64,000 bases of DNA, from the NCBI GenBank assembly GCA_036936605.1, contig JAUPFV010000005.1, forward strand, positions 126,102,453 through 126,166,452, read 5' to 3'. Below, one piece after another: positions 11,925-22,385 of this stretch. Numbering within the stretch: the stretch's first letter is position 1; every line of letters begins with the position of its first letter. Below the pieces are notes generated by a model. That model ran no database searches. It saw only the letters and a list, made by a program, of their open reading frames with translations, and was not told the origin of the DNA. The position numbers and the translations under genes are program-made. This stretch comes from Limnanthes douglasii subsp. nivea. Its lineage: Eukaryota > Streptophyta > Magnoliopsida > Brassicales > Limnanthaceae.

Positions 11925-12028
11925 TGACGTCACAGGCATTAAATGAAGAGGTTACTTTTTGGGATTAGTGGGAGCGTCGTTCTAGGAGAAACACGGTTGG
12001 TGAGGCAAATCAGAAGGTGACACGTGTC
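11925..12028 (-). promoter_or_regulatory. Antisense promoter boxes of A: TGACGTCA and G-box GACACGTGTC
   Basis: TGACGTCA at 11925-11932 is a palindromic bZIP-type (as-1/CRE-like) core. GACACGTGTC at 12019-12028 is a perfect palindrome with the ACGT core of a G-box/ABRE. The G-box is kept in D (54806-54815) at a similar distance from the TATA box (162 versus 167 bp). These motifs are known plant bZIP/bHLH sites, so light, ABA or stress control is a reasonable inference. Confidence 0.55.
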
Positions 12029-12174
12029 CCACGATCCATGGCGAAACCTTTGAGCTTCTGAAGAGTTTTTCAGTCCGGATAAGTCCTTTACTAAATACTA
12101 AATCCGTCCGGAACATGTCACAAGTGCCCAAAGGCTATTTTTTAGGTCTTGCTAAAGGCCTTCGAACAAAACCT

Positions 12175-12188
12175 AAAAAAGGGGCTAC
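12175..12188 (+). other. Element A polypurine tract
   Basis: AAAAAAGGGGCTAC lies directly before the 3' LTR, the expected primer for plus-strand DNA synthesis. D has the same tract in reverse orientation. Confidence 0.85.
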
Positions 12189-12564
12189 TGATGAGTCCGG
12201 AAATTTTCACCACTCACTGTAGAAACCGGACAGGGGAAATTCGGACAAAAACCACCCACTGAACCATCCGAACTAGACAAAAGTATTAAAAGCTAATCAC
12301 CTTTTGACTAAGCTAATTGCTAATCTGCTTAATAAACTAATGAGTTTTTGAACTCGACCCGGTTTCATAAGTTTGACCCGAAAGCTCATGTGGCCCATAA
12401 TTAAGGGTATAAATACCCAACCACTTTCATTAATGAGGGTAATGAACATTTAATACAACCAAGCAGCTCAAATCTCTCACTACAAAACATCCAAACAATA
12501 AATACCTTTGAAACACCATAAAATACATGACAAAATTATCCTCAGTCAAAAATAATCCACACTA
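12189..12564 (+). repeat. Element A 3' LTR
   Basis: 376 bp from TGATGAGTCC to CCACACTA; the last CA has mutated to TA. About 25 substitutions separate it from the 5' LTR, with no length change. Confidence 0.97.
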
Positions 12565-12569
12565 GTATA
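12565..12569. repeat. Element A target site duplication, right copy (GTATA)
   Basis: Identical to 2434-2438; this fixes the 3' end of the element. Confidence 0.9.
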
Positions 12570-14480
12570 CATGATAGGTAAACCACCATTTGGATCCAAA
12601 ATCATTACCATAACATCTGAATATGTACCCAGATTGGCTAAACCACAATCTACTGAAGGTATAGGAAATATATCTTCAAAAATATTGGAGGGACCATCAT
12701 TCACAATGATAGAATAAACTGGAAGAACGTCTTCATAAACCTTTGAAGGATCACCATCAATAATAATAGAAGGTTTTAGAACGACCAAAGGTTCAAGACA
12801 AGCTTAGGTGGTGACAACCTCATATTTTTCCAAACTCAGTTAATTGTTTTAACAATCGAAGTAATCATTAACTCCGTGAAATTAACCTTATAACATTAAT
12901 TTCCTTAAAAATTTTAGGTCTAGTTTATTTATCAGAAGGGAAAGTTAGCTACTTCTATAAAGACCTTGCAACTTTAGGAATATTTTGGTATTGTTCGATC
13001 GAGATATAAAACAAAAAAACTCATCACGATATCTCTTGTTGGTCATCTTAGTTTCAACTATTATCTTATACTTTATAGCACCAAAACAGGTTTAAAATAG
13101 ATTTTAGTGGCCTCTACTTATTTCCTACATAAACTAGAGATACTTTCCGCAAAAGGGATGGTTATAGTTAACACATCTAGCACAACTAAATCATCAGATA
13201 TAGGTATGTACTTGGAAATAGCACGTTTATAAAGAAAAAGGCCAAAAGTTGAAGCCTCAACAATACTTGTCTCCACAAAAATCTTTACAACAAAAGATGA
13301 TTGAGAAGCAAAAGAATATCAGGGAGTTAAAAAGTAATTTGGTCCTCAGCTATGAGAGCCAGAGGTATAGAAATTTTATTTAATCTATGTTTAGTGATAC
13401 TCATAATATTATGAGAAATATTACCTTTGTACGCTTAATATTTATTTTTCCTCTTAGGAGCATATAGCCCTCCTCATTTTCGCCCCCGTCCTCAGAAATA
13501 GTAAGACAAGGTCCTCATTTCTTATCTAATCCAAGAAATCTCACAAAAATCAATTTCCAAGCATCACGAGTCTGGGATTTAACATTTAAAGGAATACCAA
13601 GTATTTTATCCAAACCTCGATCATTCGTTTTGTTGTGCAGTTCCATCTTGGAATAACACTTCCAAAAACCTTTTAAACAGTTTATTCTCTACAAACCTCT
13701 TTTGAGAGATAGTTTCTCAAACTTATTCAGAGGATAATATTTTTCCACAGTATCTTTCTTTGAGGAATCACAAATAGATAACCCTTCTCGATCATTGATG
13801 CTCGGTCATAACCCGTTAATAACAAATTTCTCGGTAACTATAATATAGAATTATTAGTGAGAAAAATTGGAACCTTCCTACATTAAAATAATGTACTTTC
13901 GGTGAGTATATTCTTCTTCTTTGCCATCAAAATTCATATTTACAACATATTCTGAGAATGAGAAAATAGTCAACAAAACTCAAACACAAAAACACAAAAT
14001 AGAAAATGAAAGAAAAGATGAGAAGTCAGAGACTCACACTTAAAAACAAATTTTGCTTGAGAGGAGGATCTTCTCGTCCATACTTGGTCTCCAAGTTACT
14101 TGAGAGGAAAATAAATTTATCCTTCCAAAATTTATTATAAGTGGAAAGTCAATGGCAATCTTGGTGAATAGTTCCATCAAGAAGAATAAGAATGGGTTCA
14201 TTTTTTATAAACTTAAAAACATTACGAAACTCATTCACCGAGAAGCAGTGATAAACACTTTGTGATAAAATTATAGTCGACATCAAAATATTTCAAGAAT
14301 TCGGAACCAAATGACTACGGTAGATGTTTGTCATTTGAAAAAATCAACATCGTCTGCAACAAGAGGGAACTGAATCCCATAATCAAGGTTCTAATATCAA
14401 AAGCTATAATTGAGAAAAAAATCACTATGTCTTCATGGGCGTCAAAGTCATTTTCTCCATTTATCAGGAACCTAATTTTT
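12570..14480 (-). pseudogene. Element E antisense gene, main part (PF04195-like domain and intron)
   Basis: On the minus strand, decayed but recognisable blocks follow the order of the A-D antisense genes. At about 14380-14250 a GIQFPLVADDVDFF-like segment and LVPNS.NI parallel the hydrophobic start and the QLSPNAW motif. At about 14150-14090 NKFWKDKFIFLSSNLE parallels ADKFWKNLFFVF of B. Then comes an 86-bp GT-AG intron at the same point (13952-14037). Downstream are GFWKCYS at about 13660, and an acidic stretch with DGDPSKVYEDVLP and ILDPNGGLPIMY at 12790-12570. Element A interrupts it there. Many stops make it non-functional. Confidence 0.7.
13952..14037 (-). other. Spliceosomal intron in element E antisense gene (86 bp)
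   Basis: The minus-strand donor is AAGT|GTGAGTCTC and the acceptor TTCTCATTCTCAG|AATATG, both close to plant consensus, with a T-rich interior. Position relative to the domain and length match the introns of A-D. Confidence 0.65.
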
Positions 14481-17400
14481 TAACCCCGTAGAATCGCCTA
14501 ATCGATAAGTTTTCCTACACATATATCTTCATTTAGATACCGATATGGATGCTCTATAATTATCGTCACCTGCATTTTATTGAAAAAATCACCCTTACCT
14601 TTTTTACATCTTGGCGAACATTAACATCGCCTTAAATGCTAATTTTTACTATTTTTAAAATCATACCTTTGCATTAAAATAGAACAATATAAGCGGGGAG
14701 ATGAATAACAATTTTAAATGATTTTCCTCTTTTCGTTGTAGTTTTTTTCTTCTTCTTCTTATAGATTGTGTATAAAACCTTAAAAAAAATCTTGACAAGA
14801 AAAATTAGCCCCAAACAAGTCATTATTGTGATTATTTTGGCTATTTGACTACTCATTATCTTCACTGATTCTAACCATTTATAGAAAAAATTAAAAGTTT
14901 TTTATAACAAATAAAAAAATTAACAACTAATTCAAGAAACGCAAGAACGGAAGAAAGAAAATGAAGCAAGAGTGAAGCAAACAATTGAAGAATGAAATTA
15001 AAGTGATTACATAAACTAGTGTTTGTACATAATGGTATGAGTACATTTTAACCCTTGATTTCTTTTGTTCTATGGCTTGGATTAACGCGTACAATATGTG
15101 GCTCGGATTAGAAGAAGAATGATGGGTTATAATTTCATAAGCCGAAGAGGTCACATGCGTCGACTTAGAATGAAACTTTTTTACACAAGTAATTCGCTTA
15201 CATTTTCCCCAAATACACAAATAAGCCCTCCAAATTCAAAACCTTTGCGAATTAAAAGCACCAAATAATTTCAAATATCTTGCAAGCGCAAAATTATTTC
15301 TCCATAAAAAAATCAACCATTATATAACTTCAGCCAAGCAGATCATATGAACCTCGACATAGTATAAAGTAAAGGATGTTTTCATATGATAACAAGACTT
15401 TGCCTCAGTCTTCATCAAAGACTACGGGTTTACGCGAGGAATTTGAAAATATAAATCAAATCCAAAGAAACACACGAATGTATTTAGTAGTAAAGAATTG
15501 CATAAGTAAATAACCAATTTAGTTTTTCCTTTTTTCTTCACCACGGGTTAAATGGGCTACTCGAATACATTCATAGCAATTTCGAACGAAGAACATCTTC
15601 AACTAACCGAATTCATCAAAACAATGTCAATATTTTGTATCACTAGTAGTCCTTACTTCATTCTTTATCAAGAACTGAGAGGTTACTTATCTATAGTTAA
15701 TGAATAATGAAAGCATTTCAAAGCTAGTAGTAAAAAAATGTAAGCTAAAAATAATGAATAAGTAATAATACCCTAACAACCTATTGGTTATTAGTTGTAT
15801 TATGTCCCTTAAAAATACGATTTTTATTCTAAAATGAGGCTTAAGCCGACGGAGGTTTTTAATGAGGAATAAACATTTTAGTACGAACAAAATCGAAGAT
15901 GTCTCTAGTAATAGTTTGGGTAGGGTAAACTAGAATACATAGGTCTTAAGACTCTTAAGATTCTAGCCGAACATGGCTCACGTAGGTATTTCAATATGTA
16001 AAAATATAAAATATGATAGTTTCGGATGTGAATACAAAGCTTCGGCATACAACATATTCAAGTGTAATCTTCAGCTAACACTAAGAGATAATCTAGTAAA
16101 AGTCAACATATGCGTCGGCCAATGTTGAATATTTTGGAAAATCGAAGTTGGTTCTTCATTGTTAGTCGTGCAATGGCTAAAGGAGAGGGGACTAATAATA
16201 AGAGTATATATTTTCTATTCCGTTACCATTGGTTCATCAGCCATTTAAGTACTTAAAGTTCAAAAGACTCTATCAAAAATATGCTAAGATATGATATCCA
16301 GATAGTTAAAATAAGATAACATTAAAGTTTTTTCATATTTGTGAGATATTTTATGTAGTTACAAACTTTATAAATAAAGATTTAATAACCATCAATATAG
16401 TACTTGTTCATTTATTTTAATATTTTAAAACAATATTTGTTATCTACGTACTTTAACTTGTTATAGATTACCTTCGATTTTGGATCTAACCAAATCACAC
16501 TAAATTTTACACATTAAATATAATTGTATTTTTATTTTTATTTTATAAAAAAACCATATTATAATTTTATTTTCTTTTATTAAATTAATTTATCAATAAC
16601 CAATTAATTAGTTCATACTAATTGATTATAAATTATAAATATTAATCAAAACAAAAATAACAAAAATAATTTTTTAATTAAACAATTCTACAACATAGTT
16701 ATTATCTTACATGATAAGATATGCAATATGTTATCTATAAACATTACAAATCCCCATTTAGATATATAAATTTTTGTACATGGGCATGATCCAAGTTGGA
16801 GTTTTTTTAAATGTATTATGAAATTGAAATATCTTGAGAGTTTTTTAAAGGTATCATGAACTTAAAATATCTCATCACATGTAGATTCAGACTATCTATG
16901 CGTGCTCTTGTATGTTTAATTAAATAAATGTAATCAAAATCAAGTTATATACATTGGTCTTACATATAATAATAAATATCATGGAAGTATATCGTGTAGC
17001 TACCGGTTGGGTTAATATTGATTTTGAATGAGGGTTCATTAATCCAATGCTTTATTTATTAGTATCTAAAATCCTAATAAATGTTATGGTCCCTTGCAGT
17101 GGTAAATACATAAGATCGTACCAATTTATAATAAATTAATGGATTGATAGTAAGTCGTATTCATAACTTTCAGTTAATTTCAAAGGCTTTTCAGAGGCTA
17201 CTATATTTTAAAAAGTTCAAATCATTTAATACAAATAGTTTTTCATAAACCCTAATCAATATATCGTTTAATACAAAAACAGATATGTCAATTTCTATAC
17301 TTTTTCTTCTTCTTCTTCAGTATTCTTGTTTTTTAGGTTCATTATGTACTACCGTTTCCATTTTTTCAGAAACAATTTTAAAAAGAACTCGCAAACTGTG

Positions 17401-17690
17401 GAAATTGTAAATATTGGATAATAAATATTCAGTAATTCTCATTTACTATAATAACACAGAATAAAAATACTTAGAATTTAATATTAGATACTAAACACCA
17501 ATTAGATCATTTGACTTTATTAAACAAAATAAAAAACTTAAAAATTAAATATTAAATTATAAATACAAAATAACTCGAATTAACTCTATAAAAAAGTATT
17601 TTAAAAATAATTATCAGATAATAAATACACAGTAACTCTTTTTATTTTTATTTTAAGATAATAAAATTACTTAGAATGTAAAAATTATTA
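14481..17690. other. AT-rich intergenic sequence
   Basis: Short frames occur but none shows a family motif or a start context. The first part may hold the N-terminal exon and 3' LTR of element E, but I could not recognise them. From 16300 to 17690 the sequence is very AT-rich, with loosely repeated phrases such as AAAATTACTTAGAAT. Confidence 0.5.
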
Positions 17691-17759
17691 AAACAAATTT
17701 GAGATATATTTTGGTTCATATATCAAATTCTCGTCACAACCCCTCTAACAAACACCATT

Positions 17760-19060
17760 GTTCCAACAGTGTCGATAACTTCAACCCTACAACCATCCCT
17801 TTCCATGCAACCCAATTGTGGGCTAATATTTCTCCCCTAAGAGAATATAATGGGGTCTCCATGATATGTATAAGTGCAAAGACACCCTTGGATGATACTT
17901 GTACTTCACGTTCAGTTATGTTGATAAATCTATTTTCGTATTGGACAATGCATTGTGGTTCTTCAAGAAACACTCCATCTTTATGAAAATGGGAGTCTAT
18001 AGTCTCTAGTGTTAAAGATCCTCTCAAGAATATCATCTATGGGCCAAGTTCCATGGCCTCCCACATGAGTTATAGAAAGAAAATGGTATGAGGTATTGGA
18101 TTTCCAATCTATGTCGATACAGATACATTTGGCGACAAATAGTTCTTTGACTTTCAAAAATCCGCTGGTAATCCCTGGACTGTCAGCTTTGGATAAAGTT
18201 AGTCCACCAGATCCTTTGATTCATGTGAAATTATCACCTGCCTTCATAGTCACGGAAATTTTGTGTCACCACTGGTCCCTTAACTTTAGGTCAACGATTG
18301 TAGACTACATTCTCGCTTTGACCTAAAGCTAACAGACCTCGTGATACAAAATTCTGTTGACTATGGTGACAGGTGGCAGGACCATACAAATCAAATAAGC
18401 TAGTGGACTAACTTTATCTAAAGATGATAGTCGACGGACTACCGACGAACTTTTGAAAGTCAATGGACTATATGTCACCAAATGTGATAGTCCGGGGACA
18501 ATATGTTGTTCAAAACCCAACTAACAAGGTTATTGAGATTTTCCTGTATTTGGATTGCTATGAACATCGATGACAACTTCACCAAGGAGACGAGTGCCAA
18601 ATGCCTCGGCAAATCCATCTCTCTTGGACTTGAGTATCAAGGGTTAGTCCTCATATGCATCAAATGTGACACATTTTTCTATATCTTTGCAAACTGCACC
18701 ATTGCCCAGACAACTCCCAACAACTCTACCACCCCACCTGTGCCGCAAACATGAAAAAGACTCTATCCCTGTTAACATCCTCGACAACATCATCGCTTTG
18801 ACTGTCGTTGAGTCCTCCAATGACGAAGAACATTGTGTTGCTCATGATATCTCACGTAACGTTAACTTTACCTATAACATGTTTGATGGCTTTTGATGAA
18901 GATGGTGTGTACCAGCCATTAAGAGATAATTTTGTTATTAGCTAGATCAACAAAAACAGTTCTCGCAACTTTAATCATGATGCGGTTAAAATTAACTTCT
19001 CCACTGTTTGTTCACATCGACCTGTCACTAAAGTCAACAACTAACCCGATGACAATATGA
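17760..19060 (+). pseudogene. LINE (L1-type) ORF1 relic, DUF4283/zinc knuckle
   Basis: ORF1 of plant L1-type LINEs encodes an RNA-binding protein. Its usual signature is visible here in pieces. LWAKFHGLPHEL lies at about 18028-18068, followed by PIYVDTDT at about 18105. After an inserted inverted-repeat element the frame continues with LTRLLRFSCIWIAMNID at about 18518. Then come LEYQGLVLICIKC and a C..C....C knuckle at about 18630-18700. A related block (LWANISPL) lies at about 17815. Stops and the insertion disable it. No ORF2 follows on this strand. Confidence 0.6.
18125..18500. mobile_element. Foldback/MITE-like inverted repeat (~375 bp)
   Basis: Two imperfect inverted arms of about 170-180 bp face each other around 18310. 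The left arm runs ACATTTGGCGACA, TTTGACTTTCAAAA, GATAAAGTTAGTCCAC, TTTAGGTCAA. The right arm carries the complements in reverse order (TTTGACCTAAA, GTGGACTAACTTTATC, TTTTGAAAGTCAATG, GTCACCAAATGT). The right arm extends about 15 bases further, to GTCCGGGGAC. It sits inside the LINE ORF1 relic and separates PIYVDTDT from LTRLLRFS, so it is a later insertion. No clear target duplication was found. Confidence 0.8.
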
Positions 19061-19454
19061 TACCCGCTAGCAAAATCAAATGTATTTTGCTTATGATTGT
19101 TCTGGTTTTTTTTTTTCATACATTTCTTTTCATTACGTAGTTGTTTTTTTTTTAATTGTTTTATTTTCCGGATATATCCTGTATTTCTATATGGTTATTG
19201 GTAGGATGCATCTGATTTTTACGACCATGTAGGGTATAAACAATCCATTTTTTTAATAAAATTGATCTATTATACCTAACAATACTATTATAAAAAAAAG
19301 TATTTTTAAAAATAAACCGATAATTTTACCTCGTGTCCTCCCTACCATAAACATAAAAGGCTGGCAAGTTCATCCATCATTAAACAAAACCAGGAGACAA
19401 GTTTTGTACTAAACGACAAATTCCACGTTGGTCCAGACAGTATCTCTCGTCTTG

Positions 19455-19460
19455 TATATA
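19455..19460 (+). promoter_or_regulatory. Putative TATA box of PADRE-type gene
   Basis: TATATA at about 110 bp before the ATG at 19570 in a suitable place for a core promoter. It would give a 5' leader of roughly 75-85 nt. Confidence 0.5.
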
Positions 19461-19569
19461 GACTTAACACGATTTAATTCTCTCATATCTTACCAAAAGA
19501 ATAAAACAAAAAGACGACCGAGCCACCACCTAGTTAACTCGATTGAGTTAGAAAAACTAAACGCAAGAA

Positions 19570-20058
19570 ATGGGTGTCTGCAGCTCACGAGACTCGATCG
19601 CCGTCGCCACCGCAAAACTGGTTCTACAGAACGGTGATTTAATGGAGTTTTCTTACCCGACAAAAGTCTCATGCGTGCTGCAAAAAAATCCCGGCGGTTT
19701 TATATGCAACTCGGACGATATGGAGTTCGACGACGTGGCATATGCCATGGACGGCGACGAAGAGCTCCATCCAGGCCAACTCTACTTTGCTTTGCCTCTT
19801 GGGTGGCTCAAACGACCGTTACTCGCGGAGGAAATGGCTGCTTTGGCGGTGAAAGCTAGCTCCGCCTTGGTGAAATGCGGCGGTGGCATCGAGAAAATGG
19901 CAGCTCCGGCGGGTTATAAATATCGACGGAGAATATCCGCCGGTGCAGGGGCAGATGGAACGCCGTTGAGTAGAGGGAGGAGCAGGGGCGGCGTTGGCGG
20001 TGGCGGGAGAAATGGAAAGAGGAAATTTACAGCGAAATTGAGTGTGATTGAAGAGTAG
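19570..20058 (+). CDS. PADRE/DUF4228-domain protein
   Basis: An intact single-exon gene of 162 codons, and the only clearly functional host gene here. The ATG begins MGVCSSRDSIAV. MGxC is a typical N-myristoylation plus S-acylation start, suggesting membrane attachment if the leading Met is removed. Residues 14-80 hold the family core: LVLQNGDLMEFSYPTKVS, then NSDDMEFDD and HPGQLYFALPLGWLKRPL. From about residue 110 the chain is Gly/Arg-rich and likely disordered, ending KFTAKLSVIEE. Family members in plants respond to pathogens and abiotic stress; their biochemical activity is not settled. Codon use is more GC-rich than the surroundings, as expected of a constrained gene. Confidence 0.93.
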   Translation: MGVCSSRDSIAVATAKLVLQNGDLMEFSYPTKVSCVLQKNPGGFICNSDDMEFDDVAYAMDGDEELHPGQLYFALPLGWLKRPLLAEEMAALAVKASSALVKCGGGIEKMAAPAGYKYRRRISAGAGADGTPLSRGRSRGGVGGGGRNGKRKFTAKLSVIEE

Positions 20059-20867
20059 GGGTAGTTTGGGCAATGACAATGTGATGTTGTAATTAATTTT
20101 GGAGGTTAATTAGTCAGAAGGTTTATGTTTATAGTTATAGTTTTAGTTTAGTTTATAAAGGTAGTTAATTGCGTTGTAAAAAGTAATAATATGTGACTTG
20201 AAATCTTTTTCAAATTTTGTTGATGTACATATAACTTCTCCAACAATCGGATTCAATAATTGATAAATGAAACAAGGATGTCAAAGTTATTGTTTTACAT
20301 TAACTCATATAAAACTCCCAAAATAAGTTTGTATGGTTAAAACGTTACGAGAAACCTACATTACCTATCTCATTACACATTTTCTATGAGTTTATCATCT
20401 TTTTGGATTTGTCGTTTCTATTAAAGATAATTTCTTGATACGCGTGACCATAATCCAATTGGTTGTCATCTCTCACATGTGTATCAATAACTTTTACGTG
20501 TGACACGGATAAAGAATAAAACAACACACAAATTTCCCACCATTATTTCCTCTTTTTTTATTTATTTATAAAACAATAGTAAGTATTTGAAAAAAAAAAA
20601 TTTACATATGAACACCGTAACCAAAAAATATATAATGGGATCAATAAAATTATAGTGGATCGTTATAAAGTATCAGTGGATAAGGCTAGTTAGTGATAGT
20701 TAGTGGGTGATTGATGTTATAGAATCTGTAAAGAAAATCATAGGTTATATAATGTTCTATCGTAAAAAAAAAAAATCTGTGTTTTGGAAGATTTCGATAT
20801 TCTTTTCTTTCCAGATTTGGTATATTATTGTACAAAAGATAACTCTTTTATGATGTTCAACTATTGC
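20059..20867. other. Intergenic region after the PADRE-type gene
   Basis: It contains the 3' untranslated part, with AATAAT-like polyadenylation signals around 20182-20190, and then AT-rich sequence. An A-run lies at 20763-20776. No second gene is seen. Confidence 0.5.
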
Positions 20868-22385
20868 ATAACTAGGGATCCAGACAGCTAAATTGTTGAT
20901 CAAATCATACCAGCAAGTCGAGATAGGAGCATGTTGAGCTTACAAATAACAAAATCCCAAAGTCGTATTGTATAACTACAATCCGTGAAAATGTAGTAAG
21001 CAGATTCGGGGTTGCTTCCACAAAGGGCGCACAAGGGGGCTAGTGGGGTAACCCAGACAATAAGCTTATCTCTGGTGGTCAGTTTGCCTTAGATGGCAAG
21101 TCAGGTGATGAAGGAGTGTATATGGATGTTAAATTTGTTTCATATATGAGCAGCCCAGTTAACTGGAGTGAAGGATGAGTTTATGGATTTATAAGTGCTA
21201 CTGATGGTGAAGCATCCCCTATTGTTATTGGCGATCCAGATGAATTCATCACACATGTGGATCGTCTAGGGCATTGGTTGATTGAATCTCTAATGTCAGC
21301 TCAATGATGGATATGAATTCTTTGTCCATGACGTGTAAAAAATGGCCAATTCCGATCCCAATTGCATATGATGTTAGAGATGTTATTTTTATCATGTAGA
21401 CGGGTGTGACGGATGTTACTAGGGCCATATCGGTTTACGATGGAGTTAGAGAAGAGCCATGGGTTGTACCGGATGAATGTGGACTCCCCGTTTCCAATTT
21501 TAACTTTGTAAAGCGAGTCGACTATTAATCTAAGCTTAAGGATTTTCCTCCAACTTCAGCTAAGCGAAGAATTATCTAGGAGGCTCTAGATACTTCTGTC
21601 TTTGAGCCTTTCACTAATGATCCACTCAATCCATACTGAAGTCTGGTTTTTTATCAAAATGGACTAAAAGATTTTCATAGCGGCCGCCCGATTCCAGGTT
21701 TTTAAATCTAGGATCCCAATATCGTCCACCTTTGTGGGAAAGGTGATTTTAGCCCTCTTTATCCCTAGTAATCTTCGTGGCAGGACCTGACTAGAGAAAT
21801 CTTATAATTTTTTTAGAAAGGTCCTTGAGCACTCTTGCGAGAATAATAAAAAACGAAGCTCAATAGAGCTGGCTAGCAAAGAGGACGTCTTTGATCGGTT
21901 GGAGCCTACCAGCATATAAGATGTCCTTCGCAGTCCAGGAGTTGACCCTATTTGTGACATTCAGGAGAAGGGGCATACAGTCATTATAAGTAAGCCGTGA
22001 AGAGATAAGGGGAACACGTAGATATTTTATAGGAAGGTCCCTTCAACGAAACCCAAAGTCAAGATGATGTCCCGTTTGACAATGTTTGAGGTGCCAGAGA
22101 AGAAAAAAAATTGGCTCTTGGTAGGATTGAACTTGAGACTTGATAGGAAGGAAAATTCATCAACGTCGTCTTTAATGAGCTCGATAGAGGGTTTTTTGGC
22201 ACGACAAAAGATCATTAGGTCATCAGTGAAGCAAATCTTTATGATTTTTTTTGTGGCACTTCCAGTGGTAGTTAAAATGTATAGTTTCCTTTTTCTTTGA
22301 AAATAGTGGAAAGAACCTGCATGATAATAACGAAAAGATATGGAGAGAGGGGGTCACCTTGGCGCAACCCTTTATTACCTTTTAT
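20868..22385 (-). pseudogene. LINE (L1-type) ORF2 relic: RT end and zf-RVT, 5' truncated
   Basis: On the minus strand, reading from the right, KGLRQGDPLSPYLFVIIMQ (about 22375-22318) is the conserved RT motif. It is followed by FTDDLMIF (about 22230-22205), a variant of the catalytic YADD. A later block at about 21095-20905 reads KLTTRDKLIVWV and PLCALCGSNPESAYYIF, the zf-RVT domain found after the RT of plant LINEs. Frames are interrupted by stops. Everything 5' of the RT motif (endonuclease, ORF1) is missing at about 22385, the typical 5' truncation of LINE copies. Confidence 0.85.

Larger units (their letters stand above)
2439..12564 (+). mobile_element. Tat-lineage Ty3/gypsy LTR retrotransposon A (complete, decayed)
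   Basis: The element is bounded by two 376-bp direct LTRs and by a perfect 5-bp target duplication, GTATA, at 2434-2438 and 12565-12569. Inside, in order, are a primer binding site, gag, PR, RT, RNase H, archaeal-type RNase H and INT on the plus strand. These are followed by a 49-nt conserved motif, a 3-kb gene on the minus strand, and a polypurine tract. A hand alignment of the LTRs gives about 25 mismatches in 376 positions (about 93% identity). Gag and PR carry deletions and pol has frameshifts and stops, so it cannot move on its own. It belongs to the same family as D. Confidence 0.97.
794..15000 (+). mobile_element. Relic Tat-lineage Ty3/gypsy element E, interrupted by element A
   Basis: Remains of an old element lie on both sides of element A. 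On the left are an archaeal-type RNase H fragment on the plus strand (794-990) and a minus-strand coding relic (about 1715-2433). On the right a longer minus-strand relic (about 12570-14480) carries the antisense-gene domain and its intron. Removing A with one GTATA copy makes the minus-strand frame run on without a stop across the junction. Orientation is inferred as plus for gag-pol, with the antisense gene on minus, as in A-D. No LTRs were recognised, the integrase is missing, and the right end is a guess. Confidence 0.6.

Noticed and set aside
14674..15890. Minus-strand frames of 63-97 codons
   Set aside because: AT-rich, low-complexity Lys/Phe/Ile-rich translations without motif or conserved neighbour; could at most be debris of element E.
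17734..18036. 100-codon minus-strand frame
   Set aside because: The opposite strand carries LINE ORF1-like words (LWANISPL, LWAKFHGLPHEL), so this is more likely a shadow; I cannot fully exclude it.
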